Below, in pieces: positions 57,364 through 64,000 of a stretch of DNA of 64,000 nt. Location: positions 19,353-83,352 of the forward strand of contig DATLGO010000069.1 in the NCBI GenBank assembly GCA_035540375.1. Direction: 5' to 3'. The stretch's first letter is position 1. Every line of letters starts with the position of its first letter. Source of the DNA: Candidatus Thermoplasmatota archaeon (GTDB lineage Archaea > Thermoplasmatota > SW-10-69-26 > JACQPN01 > JAJPHT01). The notes below the pieces were generated by a model. The model made no database searches. It was not told the origin of the DNA and was given only the letters and a program-made list of their open reading frames with translations. A program made the translations under genes and the position numbers.

Positions 57364-57819
57364 TCGCGACTCGCGTCCGCCGCGTCGCCGGGTCGAACCG
57401 CCTTCCCGCCGCGGCCGCGCCCCTTCTCCCGCGACTTCGAGTCGACCTTCATCCCGTTGCTATGCACCCGGGCCCGGCCTTTCGATGCGACGGATCCCAT
57501 CGTAGGATGGGTCGCCGTCCGCCAGGAGGCACGACTACTGCTGGCGCGCGAGGACGCGAAGCGCATGCTCCCTGCAGGCGGCGAGCGTTCCGAGGCCGGG
57601 AAGGCGCTGCGCGCAGGCGGGTCGCGATGGGCGGATCCCGGTCGGGTGATCCGGGGACGACCTCTCCCACAGGAAGCGATCGCGCGCGAGGGGGCTCGGG
57701 CGGAGGGCGCGCGACGATGCCGGAGCGGAATGTCCCCGGGCTCTACGTCGTCGAGGCTCATCGTGCCTTGCGCAACGGGACGAGGACCTCGCATCACGCG
57801 CTTGCGCGCGAGGGCCTCG
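57364..57819. other. Gene-free region
   Basis: About 455 bases between a terminator and the VOC gene. Reading frames across it have Arg/Pro/Ser-rich translations without known domains. A minus-strand stretch near 57550-57720 looks like a faint open frame but ends in stops and has no start. I see no supported gene here; a decayed gene or an RNA cannot be excluded. Confidence 0.4.
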
Positions 57820-58221
57820 TCACCGCGCCTCGCTGATCTCGAAGAGGTGCCCCTCCGGGTCGCGGAAGAACGCCCGCACCTCGGACCCGTGGTCGACCGG
57901 CGGCGTGAGGAAGGCCGCGCCGCGCGCCGCGAGCGTCGCGTGCGCGGCGCGGCAGTCCGGGACGCGGATCGTCATCGCGTGGCTTGCGCGGTCCGGCGTG
58001 TCGGGCGGCGCCATCGTGACCGTCGGCTTGTCCGCGGTGGGCCCGCCGCCGGTGACGAGCACGAGCCACGCGCCCTCGAAATCGAAGACGGCGGTCGTGC
58101 CGCCGTACTCGCGGTACAGTCGCGCGCCGAGCACGTCCGCGTACCAGCGTCGGGCGCGCGCGAGGTCCGCGACCACGAGGATGTGGGAGAGCGCGGCGCC
58201 GCGCGGAGGGAAGGTTGCCAT
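57820..58221 (-). CDS. VOC (glyoxalase/bleomycin resistance) family protein
   Basis: 133 residues, one VOC module pair: LSHILVVADLARARRWYADVLGARLYREYGG at 11-41 and DCRAAHATLAARGAAFLTPP then FRDPEGHLFEISE at the end. Metal ligands: His13 and the Glu of LFEI are present. Function (detoxification, isomerase or dioxygenase) cannot be read. Confidence 0.8.
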   Translation of the reverse strand: MATFPPRGAALSHILVVADLARARRWYADVLGARLYREYGGTTAVFDFEGAWLVLVTGGGPTADKPTVTMAPPDTPDRASHAMTIRVPDCRAAHATLAARGAAFLTPPVDHGSEVRAFFRDPEGHLFEISEAR

Positions 58222-58267
58222 GCGCCACCGACGGCGGACGACCGCTTGACCCTGTCTCCTCGCGGCG

Positions 58268-59911
58268 TCAGTCCGCGAACGCCGCGATCCGGTCGCAGTC
58301 GCGCACGGTCTCGCGCGTCAGCGCGCCGTCCCGCACATGCTCGATCGCGACCGCCGCCGTGCAGATCGTGAAGCCGGGCGAACCGCGCGGGAGGAGCACG
58401 AAGGCCTGGAACGTGTAATGGCCTCTCGTCTGGTCGGCGCCTCCCGGCTCGTACACGGCCTGGAGCACGACCGGCGTCGCGCCCGTCACGCGCTGGCCCG
58501 GGAACCCGTAATACCACACGAGCACCACGCCCGGGTCCGGCCAGGCCGTGTCGGGGACGAGCGTGACCTCGAAGGCATCGAGGCGCGCGCCGGTCGGGCC
58601 CACGGCGTAGGCGCCGAGGAACTCGCCCTCGGAATCCTCGTACCGGTCCGGATACGGGCGCGTTCCCCCCTCGTAGGGGTCGGCCGCGCCCGCGGCGTCG
58701 CGGCGCGCGTGGCCGACGACGCCGTCCTGGCCGATGTCCTTCCAGAGGCCGGTCCACACCTCGAACGCGAAGAGGCCGGGCGCGGCCGCGGCCTCGCCGC
58801 GTGCGTTGCGCCCGAGCATCGGTCCCGTCTGGGGGGACACGATGTTGGGGACAAACCCCGAAAGGGGCCTGAGGTCGATCCACGGCTCGTGGCGCGCCTC
58901 GAACGCGGCGAGGCGGCCGGCCGCGGTGTTCCCGCTTCCTTCCGCCCATTCCGCTTCGGAAGACGCCCACGCGAGCGCCGCGACGGGCCCGACGACGGCG
59001 GCCGCGGGATTGTCGCCGAGCGGCGCGGGTCCCACGCGGCAGCCCGCCGGGCACCAGGCGAGCGAGGGGCTTCCCGCCTCGGCGACGGTGCCCGCGAGCG
59101 TCGCGCCATAGAGGGCTTCGAGCGGCGAGGGCGCGAGGACCGCGTACACGTCGATGTCGACGAGGCTTTGCGGGCCCGGCGTGAAGGGGAACGCTCCGCC
59201 GGGCGACGGGGCGAGCACCGCGTCGGAGACGGTGGTCGCGACGCGCTTCGCGAGGAGCGTTCCGTCGGTGAAGAGGATGTCGCGCGTATGGTGGCCGAAG
59301 AACGAGCCCCGGTAGTGGAAGTCGGGCGATCCCGCGGAGGGGCGCACGCGCGCCTCGGCCTCCGGGTGGCTTCCCGGCTCGAGGTACGTGACGATGTGCG
59401 CGTCGGGTCTCGGCGCCCATTCGTTCGCGGCGAGCCAGTCGTTGTTCCATCGCACCTGGATGGCGCCGTCGCCGTTCGCGTCGTCCCAGAGGCCGTGCCA
59501 CGCCGTGAACTGCCCGACGCCCGGGGCGATGAGGTCCGGAAGGTTGTCGCCGCTCGTCCGGCGAAGGTTCGCTCCGTGGTAGCTGTCGTAGACGAGCGCG
59601 AACGTGTCGGCTTCCGGGTCACGCGCGGTCGCCTCCGCGGAAGCGACGGGCGCGCCGAAGCCCTCCGCGCCGTACACCGCGTCGAGGATGAGGAATCCCT
59701 CCGCGGGCACCGCCTGGCCCGTGGCGACGCGCGGGCATGCAGCCGTCGGCGCTCCCGCGAGCGCCTCGGCGACGCAATTCGCCTGGCCCGCGTCGTCGAG
59801 CGCGGCGCGGTTGGCTTCCGTCGCCTCGAACGCGACCGGGACGTCGTAGGAGTAGGCGGCGGCCGGGGCGAAAGCGAGGAGCGCGAGCGTGAAAGCGACG
59901 GCGGTGCGCAT
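58268..59911 (-). CDS. Secreted protein, paralogue A of an unknown family
   Basis: 547 residues. A signal peptide (AVAFTLALLAFAPAAAYS) ends near residue 20. It shares a layout with the proteins at 61127 and 62880: an N-terminal Cys pair (NCVAEALAGAP, AACPR), a FLILDAVYG strand, EPGSHPEA, FTDGTLLAKR, SLVDIDVYA, a WCPAGC motif, VWTGLWKDIGQDGVVGHA with DPYEGG and a final FTICTA and RDCDRIA. No known domain. DGxxD-like motifs may bind Ca2+. GGGAGG lies 5-10 bases before the ATG. It may be a hydrolase-like or matrix protein. Confidence 0.7.
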   Translation of the reverse strand: MRTAVAFTLALLAFAPAAAYSYDVPVAFEATEANRAALDDAGQANCVAEALAGAPTAACPRVATGQAVPAEGFLILDAVYGAEGFGAPVASAEATARDPEADTFALVYDSYHGANLRRTSGDNLPDLIAPGVGQFTAWHGLWDDANGDGAIQVRWNNDWLAANEWAPRPDAHIVTYLEPGSHPEAEARVRPSAGSPDFHYRGSFFGHHTRDILFTDGTLLAKRVATTVSDAVLAPSPGGAFPFTPGPQSLVDIDVYAVLAPSPLEALYGATLAGTVAEAGSPSLAWCPAGCRVGPAPLGDNPAAAVVGPVAALAWASSEAEWAEGSGNTAAGRLAAFEARHEPWIDLRPLSGFVPNIVSPQTGPMLGRNARGEAAAAPGLFAFEVWTGLWKDIGQDGVVGHARRDAAGAADPYEGGTRPYPDRYEDSEGEFLGAYAVGPTGARLDAFEVTLVPDTAWPDPGVVLVWYYGFPGQRVTGATPVVLQAVYEPGGADQTRGHYTFQAFVLLPRGSPGFTICTAAVAIEHVRDGALTRETVRDCDRIAAFAD

Positions 59912-60003
59912 CGGAGGCCTCCCGACGCTTACGGGGCGTCGCGAGGCTTAACGCCTCGGGTCCCGGGTCGGCCTCCCATCGTCCGCCTCCCGGGCGACGG
60001 CCC

Positions 60004-60012
60004 CCTTTATCC
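60004..60012 (+). promoter_or_regulatory. TATA box for LLM oxidoreductase
   Basis: CCTTTATCC centred about 27 bases before the GTG at 60035. Confidence 0.5.
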
Positions 60013-60034
60013 TCCCGGGCGCGCTCGCCACGCC

Positions 60035-61051
60035 GTGGAGATCGGCCTCTTCAGCTTCGGCGACGTCATCCCCCACCCGGTCACGGGCCAACGCGTGAGC
60101 CACGCCGAGCGCGTGCGGCAGCTCGTGAGGCTCGGCGCCCTCGCGGAGGAGGTGGGCCTCGACGTCTTCGCGCTCGGCGAGCACCATCGCCTCGACATGG
60201 TGGTCTCGTCGCCCGCGGTCATCCTCTCGGCCGTCGCCGCGCGGACGGAGCGCATCCGGCTTTCGAGCGCGACGACGCTCCTCAACACGCTCGACCCCGT
60301 GCGCGTGTACGAGGACTTCGCGACGCTCGATCTCGTCTCGGGGGGCCGCGCCGAGATCCTCGCGGGCCGCGGGTCCTTCACGGAAAGCTGGGACCTCTTC
60401 GGCTACGACATCCGCCAGTACGACGCGCTCTTCGCGGAGAAGCTCGATCTTTTCCTGAAGATCAACGCCAACGAGCGCGTGACGTGGAGCGGCCGCTTCC
60501 GGCCCGCGCTCGAGGACGCGGAGGTCTCGCCGCGCGCCGAGCGCCCCCTCCCGCTCTGGATCGGCGTCGGCGGCACGCCGCAGTCCGCCGCCCGCGCGGG
60601 CGCGCTCGGGCTTCCGATGAACATCGCGATCCTCGGCGGGCCCGAGCGCTTCCCGCCGTTCGCCGCCATCCACCGCGAGGCGGCCGCGAAGGCCGGGAAG
60701 CCCCGCCCGAAGCTCGCGCTCTCGACGCACGGTCTCCTCGCGGACGACGCCGCAACCGCGCGCGACGCGTTCGCCGACGCGTGGGGCGGTCTCATGCGCA
60801 ACGGATTGCGGAACCGCTTCCCGCCGCGCGAAGTGCCGCGCGAATACCTCGACCACGAGATGGGCCCTAAGGGTGCCTTCCTCGCGGGAAACGCGGAGGA
60901 CGCGATCGAGAAGCTGCGATTCTACCACCGCCTCTTCGCCAACGATCGTTTCCTCGTCCAGTTCGACTGGGCGGGGGAGCCGTGGGAGAAGGTGAAGCGC
61001 GCCGTCGAGATCCTGGGCACCGAGGTCGCGCCCGCCGTCCGAAGCCTCTGA
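60035..61051 (+). CDS. LLM class flavin-dependent oxidoreductase
   Basis: 338 residues with the luciferase-like TIM barrel. FALGEHHRLDMVVSSPAVILSAVAARTERIRLSSATTLL (residues about 43-82) and LPLWIGVGGTPQSAARAGALGLPM near 168 are family marks. It uses FMN or F420; archaeal context makes F420 possible, but no distinguishing residue was checked. The GTG start is set by the TATA box. It sits between two genes of the secreted paralogue family. Confidence 0.85.
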   Translation: MEIGLFSFGDVIPHPVTGQRVSHAERVRQLVRLGALAEEVGLDVFALGEHHRLDMVVSSPAVILSAVAARTERIRLSSATTLLNTLDPVRVYEDFATLDLVSGGRAEILAGRGSFTESWDLFGYDIRQYDALFAEKLDLFLKINANERVTWSGRFRPALEDAEVSPRAERPLPLWIGVGGTPQSAARAGALGLPMNIAILGGPERFPPFAAIHREAAAKAGKPRPKLALSTHGLLADDAATARDAFADAWGGLMRNGLRNRFPPREVPREYLDHEMGPKGAFLAGNAEDAIEKLRFYHRLFANDRFLVQFDWAGEPWEKVKRAVEILGTEVAPAVRSL

Positions 61052-61126
61052 TTTCGAACACGTTCGAGGGGTCGAGCGAGAAGCGCGACGAAGATTGAAG
61101 AGCGGTCGAGGGCGCTTGCGTCCCTC

Positions 61127-62815
61127 ATGGCCAGACCCCCCCTCGCCCTCCTCGTCGTCCTCGCGCTCCTTGCCGCTCCGATGGCGCTCGCGCGCCACGC
61201 CGAGATCGCGTGGGAGGCCGACGAGCCGTCCCCCTCCGCGCGGCAGCGGACGTGCGTCTCCGACGCGGTGTCGGGCGGCGGAGAATCCTGCGCGGTCGAG
61301 CCGACGGGCTCGGCTCATCCGGTCGAGGGGGTCCGCATCCTCGACGCCTTCGCCGTCTCGGGCGCCTCGACGAGCCACCCTTTCACGACCGTCGGGAACT
61401 CTCTTGCATCCCCCGACGACCTGCGCATGACCGCCACGAGCGCGACTTCGATTCACCGCGCCGCGAGCCCCCAGCGCGAAAGCGGCGGCCTCGCGAACGT
61501 CTTCCTTCCGGGTCACGTCGAGTTCGCGGCCTGGTTCGGCCCCTGGCACGACGTCGACGCGGACCGGGCCATCGATCTCGTCGTGACCCAGCACCCGCAA
61601 AGCGGTTGGACCGGCTACGGTCCCGGCAACGAATTTCTCGCGCGCATCCCCGATGTCCTCGTCGCCTTCGTCGAGCCCGGAAGCCATCCGGTCGTCGGCG
61701 ACCCGACGCGGCCGCGCGCGCATGAGCCGGATTTCGTCTACGAGCAACCCTCGAGCGCGCCCGACCGGCTGAGGCGCGCGAACGGGGGCGTCATCTTCCT
61801 CGACGGCAACCTGCTCGAGCGCTACGCGGTCGAGAGCGTGAGCGATCCCGTTCTCGTCGCCGACGCCACGACGGGGCGACCCTATACGCTGCGGGACGCG
61901 AGTCTCGTCGACATCGACGTCTACGCCGCCGTGGCGCCCGGACCCGTCGAAGCCGTCAACGCGGCGACGCTTGCGCCCGCCGTCGCGGCCGTCAACTCGC
62001 CCGGGATCGGTCTTTGTCCGGAAAGCTGCATCTTCCCCCCGTTCGCGGGCGGCGAGGCGGCGGCGGTCGCCTCCGCGATCTACGGCGGATACCCCCTCGA
62101 AACCGACCCCGGGGACCCGTATGCGGCCGCGCCGGGACGCGCCGCGTCCTTCCGCGGGGAATACGCGGCGTGGGCCGACCTCGTGCCCGGACAACTCCAC
62201 CACGTGTCCGTCGGATCCCTTCTCCTCGCGCGTCCCTACCCGCTTGCGGGCAAAGGCGTCGCGGGCGGCGTTGCCGTGCCGCCCGGCGCGGTGTTCACGG
62301 TCGATCTCTGGACGGGTCTCTGGATGGACGCGAGCCGAGACGGCGTCGTGGGTGTCGCGGCCGACCCCGAGGACCCGTACGAGGGGGGAAACCGGCCGAT
62401 TCCCCATCGTTACCTCGACGCGCGCGGCGAATTCCTTCCCGAGAACGGCCGTTTCCCCCAAGGCGCGGCCCCGTCGTTCACGCTCGTCCCCGAGCGGACG
62501 TGGGGCGAAGCCGGGATCCTCGTCTTGACGCGCGGCGGCACCCCTCTCCGGGCCACCTCGGAGGATTGCCCCGCGCCGGGCCACCCGTCCTCGCTCTGCG
62601 TCCTCACCGGGGCGACGACCTTCGCCTTGCGCGAAAGCGGGACGGTGGAAACGGGCCGCGCGACGACGAAGCACGTCTTGTACTTCCCGGAGGGTACGCG
62701 GGCCGGCGGCTTCACGATCTGCGCGGCGGTCCGCGAGCTCGAGTACCGCCACGCCGGAATCGACGTCCGCGAGACGGTCGGGGACTGCGACTTCATCGAG
62801 CGGCTCGAGCCGTGA
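61127..62815 (+). CDS. Secreted protein, paralogue B of an unknown family
   Basis: 562 residues. Signal peptide ends near residue 25 (ALARH). Layout as in paralogue A: TCVSDAVSGGGESCAVE, HPVEGVRILDAFAVSG, VFLPGHVEFAAWFGPWHDVDADRAID, FVEPGSHPV, NLLERYAVESVSDP, SLVDIDVYAAVAPGPVEAV, GLCPESC, DLWTGLWMDASRDGVVGVA with DPYEGGN, and FTICAAV with GDCDFI at the end. It is closest to paralogue C downstream (tandem copies). Cys pattern suggests three disulfides. Function unknown. Confidence 0.7.
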   Translation: MARPPLALLVVLALLAAPMALARHAEIAWEADEPSPSARQRTCVSDAVSGGGESCAVEPTGSAHPVEGVRILDAFAVSGASTSHPFTTVGNSLASPDDLRMTATSATSIHRAASPQRESGGLANVFLPGHVEFAAWFGPWHDVDADRAIDLVVTQHPQSGWTGYGPGNEFLARIPDVLVAFVEPGSHPVVGDPTRPRAHEPDFVYEQPSSAPDRLRRANGGVIFLDGNLLERYAVESVSDPVLVADATTGRPYTLRDASLVDIDVYAAVAPGPVEAVNAATLAPAVAAVNSPGIGLCPESCIFPPFAGGEAAAVASAIYGGYPLETDPGDPYAAAPGRAASFRGEYAAWADLVPGQLHHVSVGSLLLARPYPLAGKGVAGGVAVPPGAVFTVDLWTGLWMDASRDGVVGVAADPEDPYEGGNRPIPHRYLDARGEFLPENGRFPQGAAPSFTLVPERTWGEAGILVLTRGGTPLRATSEDCPAPGHPSSLCVLTGATTFALRESGTVETGRATTKHVLYFPEGTRAGGFTICAAVRELEYRHAGIDVRETVGDCDFIERLEP

Positions 62816-62879
62816 CGCGGACGCCGCGCGGCAAGGTTGAAGCGGGGTGAAGCCCCCTCGCACGCCGGGAGGCCTCACC

Positions 62880-64000
62880 GTGCGCCACGCCGCCGTCGCC
62901 GCCGTCGTCCTTCTCGCCACCGTCCTCGCCCCCGCCGCCGCGCGGCACGGGGAGATGCGTTGGGAGGCCGCGGAGGGCTTCGCCCCGGGTCAGCGCACCT
63001 GCGTTCCCGACGCCCTCGCGCCCGCAACCTCGACGTGTCCGTCGGAGCCCACCGTCCACATCGGGAATCCCGTCCTGCACCCTCCCGAGGGCATCCGGAT
63101 CCTCGACGGCTTCGTCGCCCAGACGGGCGTGACGAGCCATCCCTACAACCTCGTCGGCGACCCGACCTCGAATCCCGACGACGCGCGCATGACGGCGCAG
63201 AGCGTGACGAGCGCCGCGGCGACCGCCAACCTCCAGCGGGAGACGGGCGGCCTTGTGAACGTGTTCCTCCCGGGCCGCGTCGACTTCGTCGCCTGGCTCG
63301 GGCCCTGGCGCGACGACGACGCCGACGGCGAGATCGACCTCCGCGTCGTCCAGAACATCGCGAACGGCTTCAAGGGGTACGCGCCCGGAAACGAGTACGT
63401 GTCGCTCTCGATCGAGGCCTTCGCCTTCGTCGAGCCGGGAAGCCACCCGGTGACCGGCGACACAACGCGGCCCGCGGAGGATCAGCCCGACTTCCAGTAC
63501 TCGCGCCCGTCAAGCGCGGTCGACCGCCTCTACCGGACCCAGGCTGGGGTCCTCTTCCTCGACGGCAACCTGCTCGAGCGGTACGTCGTGGAGACCGTGA
63601 GCGAGCCCATCCTCCTGGGCGATGAAACGACCGGCCGTCCCTACACGCTCCGCGCGTCGAGTCTCGTCGACATCGACCGCTACGCGGCGGTGGCGCCGGG
63701 ACCCATCGAAACCCTCTACCGCGCGACCGCGTCGCCCGTCGTCCAGGCCGTGAACACGCCGGGCATCGGGCTTTGCCCGGAATCCTGCGTCTTCCCGCCC
63801 TTCCCCGCAAACGACGTCGCGCCCGTCGGGGGCGCGGTGTACTCGAACTACCCGCTCGAGACGGAGGCGTCCGACCCGTTCGCGGCGCAGCCGGGGCGCG
63901 CGGACGACTACAAGGAGGCGTTCCACGCTTGGGCCGACGTCCTTCCCGGTTACTCGCCCTTCATCTCGGCCGTCAGCCTCCTCCCGCCCCGCCCCTACCC
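62880..64000 (+). CDS. Secreted protein, paralogue C, cut by right window edge
   Basis: 373 codons visible. Starts at GTG 62880 with the signal peptide AAVAAVVLLATVLAPAAA; GGGAGG lies 5-10 bases upstream. Matching blocks to paralogue B: GQRTCVPDALAP, PEGIRILDGFVAQTG, FLPGRVDFVAWLGPWRDDDADG, FVEPGSHPVTGD, GNLLERYVVETVSEPI, SLVDIDRYAAVAPGPIETL and GLCPESCVFPPFPA. It is a tandem duplicate of B. The 3' end, including the WTGLW motif, lies outside. Confidence 0.75.
   Translation, partial: MRHAAVAAVVLLATVLAPAAARHGEMRWEAAEGFAPGQRTCVPDALAPATSTCPSEPTVHIGNPVLHPPEGIRILDGFVAQTGVTSHPYNLVGDPTSNPDDARMTAQSVTSAAATANLQRETGGLVNVFLPGRVDFVAWLGPWRDDDADGEIDLRVVQNIANGFKGYAPGNEYVSLSIEAFAFVEPGSHPVTGDTTRPAEDQPDFQYSRPSSAVDRLYRTQAGVLFLDGNLLERYVVETVSEPILLGDETTGRPYTLRASSLVDIDRYAAVAPGPIETLYRATASPVVQAVNTPGIGLCPESCVFPPFPANDVAPVGGAVYSNYPLETEASDPFAAQPGRADDYKEAFHAWADVLPGYSPFISAVSLLPPRPY

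Noticed and set aside
62837..63625. Plus-strand frame at the right edge
   Set aside because: Arg-rich shadow of the secreted paralogue read in another frame from GTG 62880.
1..64000. Insertion sequence, prophage or replication origin
   Set aside because: No transposase, integrase or Orc1/Cdc6 gene and no terminal inverted repeats with target duplications were seen.

Overview
This window looks like a chromosomal piece of a high-GC (about 70 percent) archaeon, most likely a mesophilic, uncultivated Thermoplasmatota or related euryarchaeal lineage. Support comes from an archaeal EF-1 beta, a GPN-loop GTPase, a PAC2 protein, an archaeal-style HTH regulator, a Bat-type HTH, an ER/archaeal-type signal peptidase, archaeal SHMT, an archaeal RNase P RNA, and TATA-like boxes (GCTTTAWR type) placed about 26 to 30 bases before many start codons, as expected for leaderless archaeal mRNAs. 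The proteins are not strongly acidic, which argues against a haloarchaeon. The lineage is an inference.

Layout. 0-2.3 kb: a tungstate/molybdate binding lipoprotein (cut by the left edge), a divergent ModE-like regulator with a palindrome between them, then a TerC transporter. 2.3-9.5 kb: GPN GTPase, SWIM-HhH-SNF2 helicase, Zn ribbon plus EF-1 beta, SufS-SufU, dCMP deaminase; two long CCCGGN repeat arrays lie between genes here and a third is at 31.8 kb. 9.5-12.4 kb: a P-loop kinase-like protein and regulators. 12.5-18.8 kb: a cell-surface block with a 1538-residue glycoprotein-like protein. 18.85-19.23 kb: RNase P RNA on the minus strand. 19.3-22.1 kb: HRDC protein, family-4 uracil-DNA glycosylase, PAC2 protein, MtnA and a 43-residue membrane protein. 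22.1-25.6 kb: a Ku - DNA polymerase X - ATP-dependent DNA ligase operon (end joining). 25.6-28.4 kb: type III polyketide synthase - ICMT-like methyltransferase - FAD oxidoreductase operon. 28.4-30.7 kb: minus-strand operon Nudix - DUF309 - alkyladenine glycosylase - class II aldolase-like - MazG. 30.8-39.5 kb: lipoproteins, a DNA methyltransferase, two metzincin-type lipoproteins, methyltransferases, Nudix, DUF1684. 39.7-46.0 kb: methylmalonyl-CoA mutase large subunit, CaiB-type CoA-transferase, signal peptidase, Zn protein, fused hydroxyacyl-CoA dehydrogenase/enoyl-CoA hydratase. 46.1-53.0 kb: Bat-type regulator, SHMT, a double secreted sugar-dehydrogenase-like protein, glycerate kinase, GTP cyclohydrolase II. 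53.1-56.3 kb: purE-purK-sbtA-sbtB operon followed by tRNA-Lys(CTT). 56.7-64.0 kb: secreted proteins, including three paralogues of one unknown family (the last cut by the right edge), a VOC protein and a luciferase-like oxidoreductase.

The themes are DNA repair and nucleotide-pool cleaning, extracellular proteins with C-terminal sorting signals, and very compact operons whose genes overlap as GTGA, ATGA or, in two cases, CTGA. Two of these junctions imply CTG start codons. The most unusual items are the three CCCGGN arrays, the phenolic-lipid-like polyketide operon, the Ku-PolX-ligase operon with a degenerate PHP domain, the coupling of bicarbonate uptake to PurK, and a double secreted protein with an internal sorting signal followed by an internal signal peptide.
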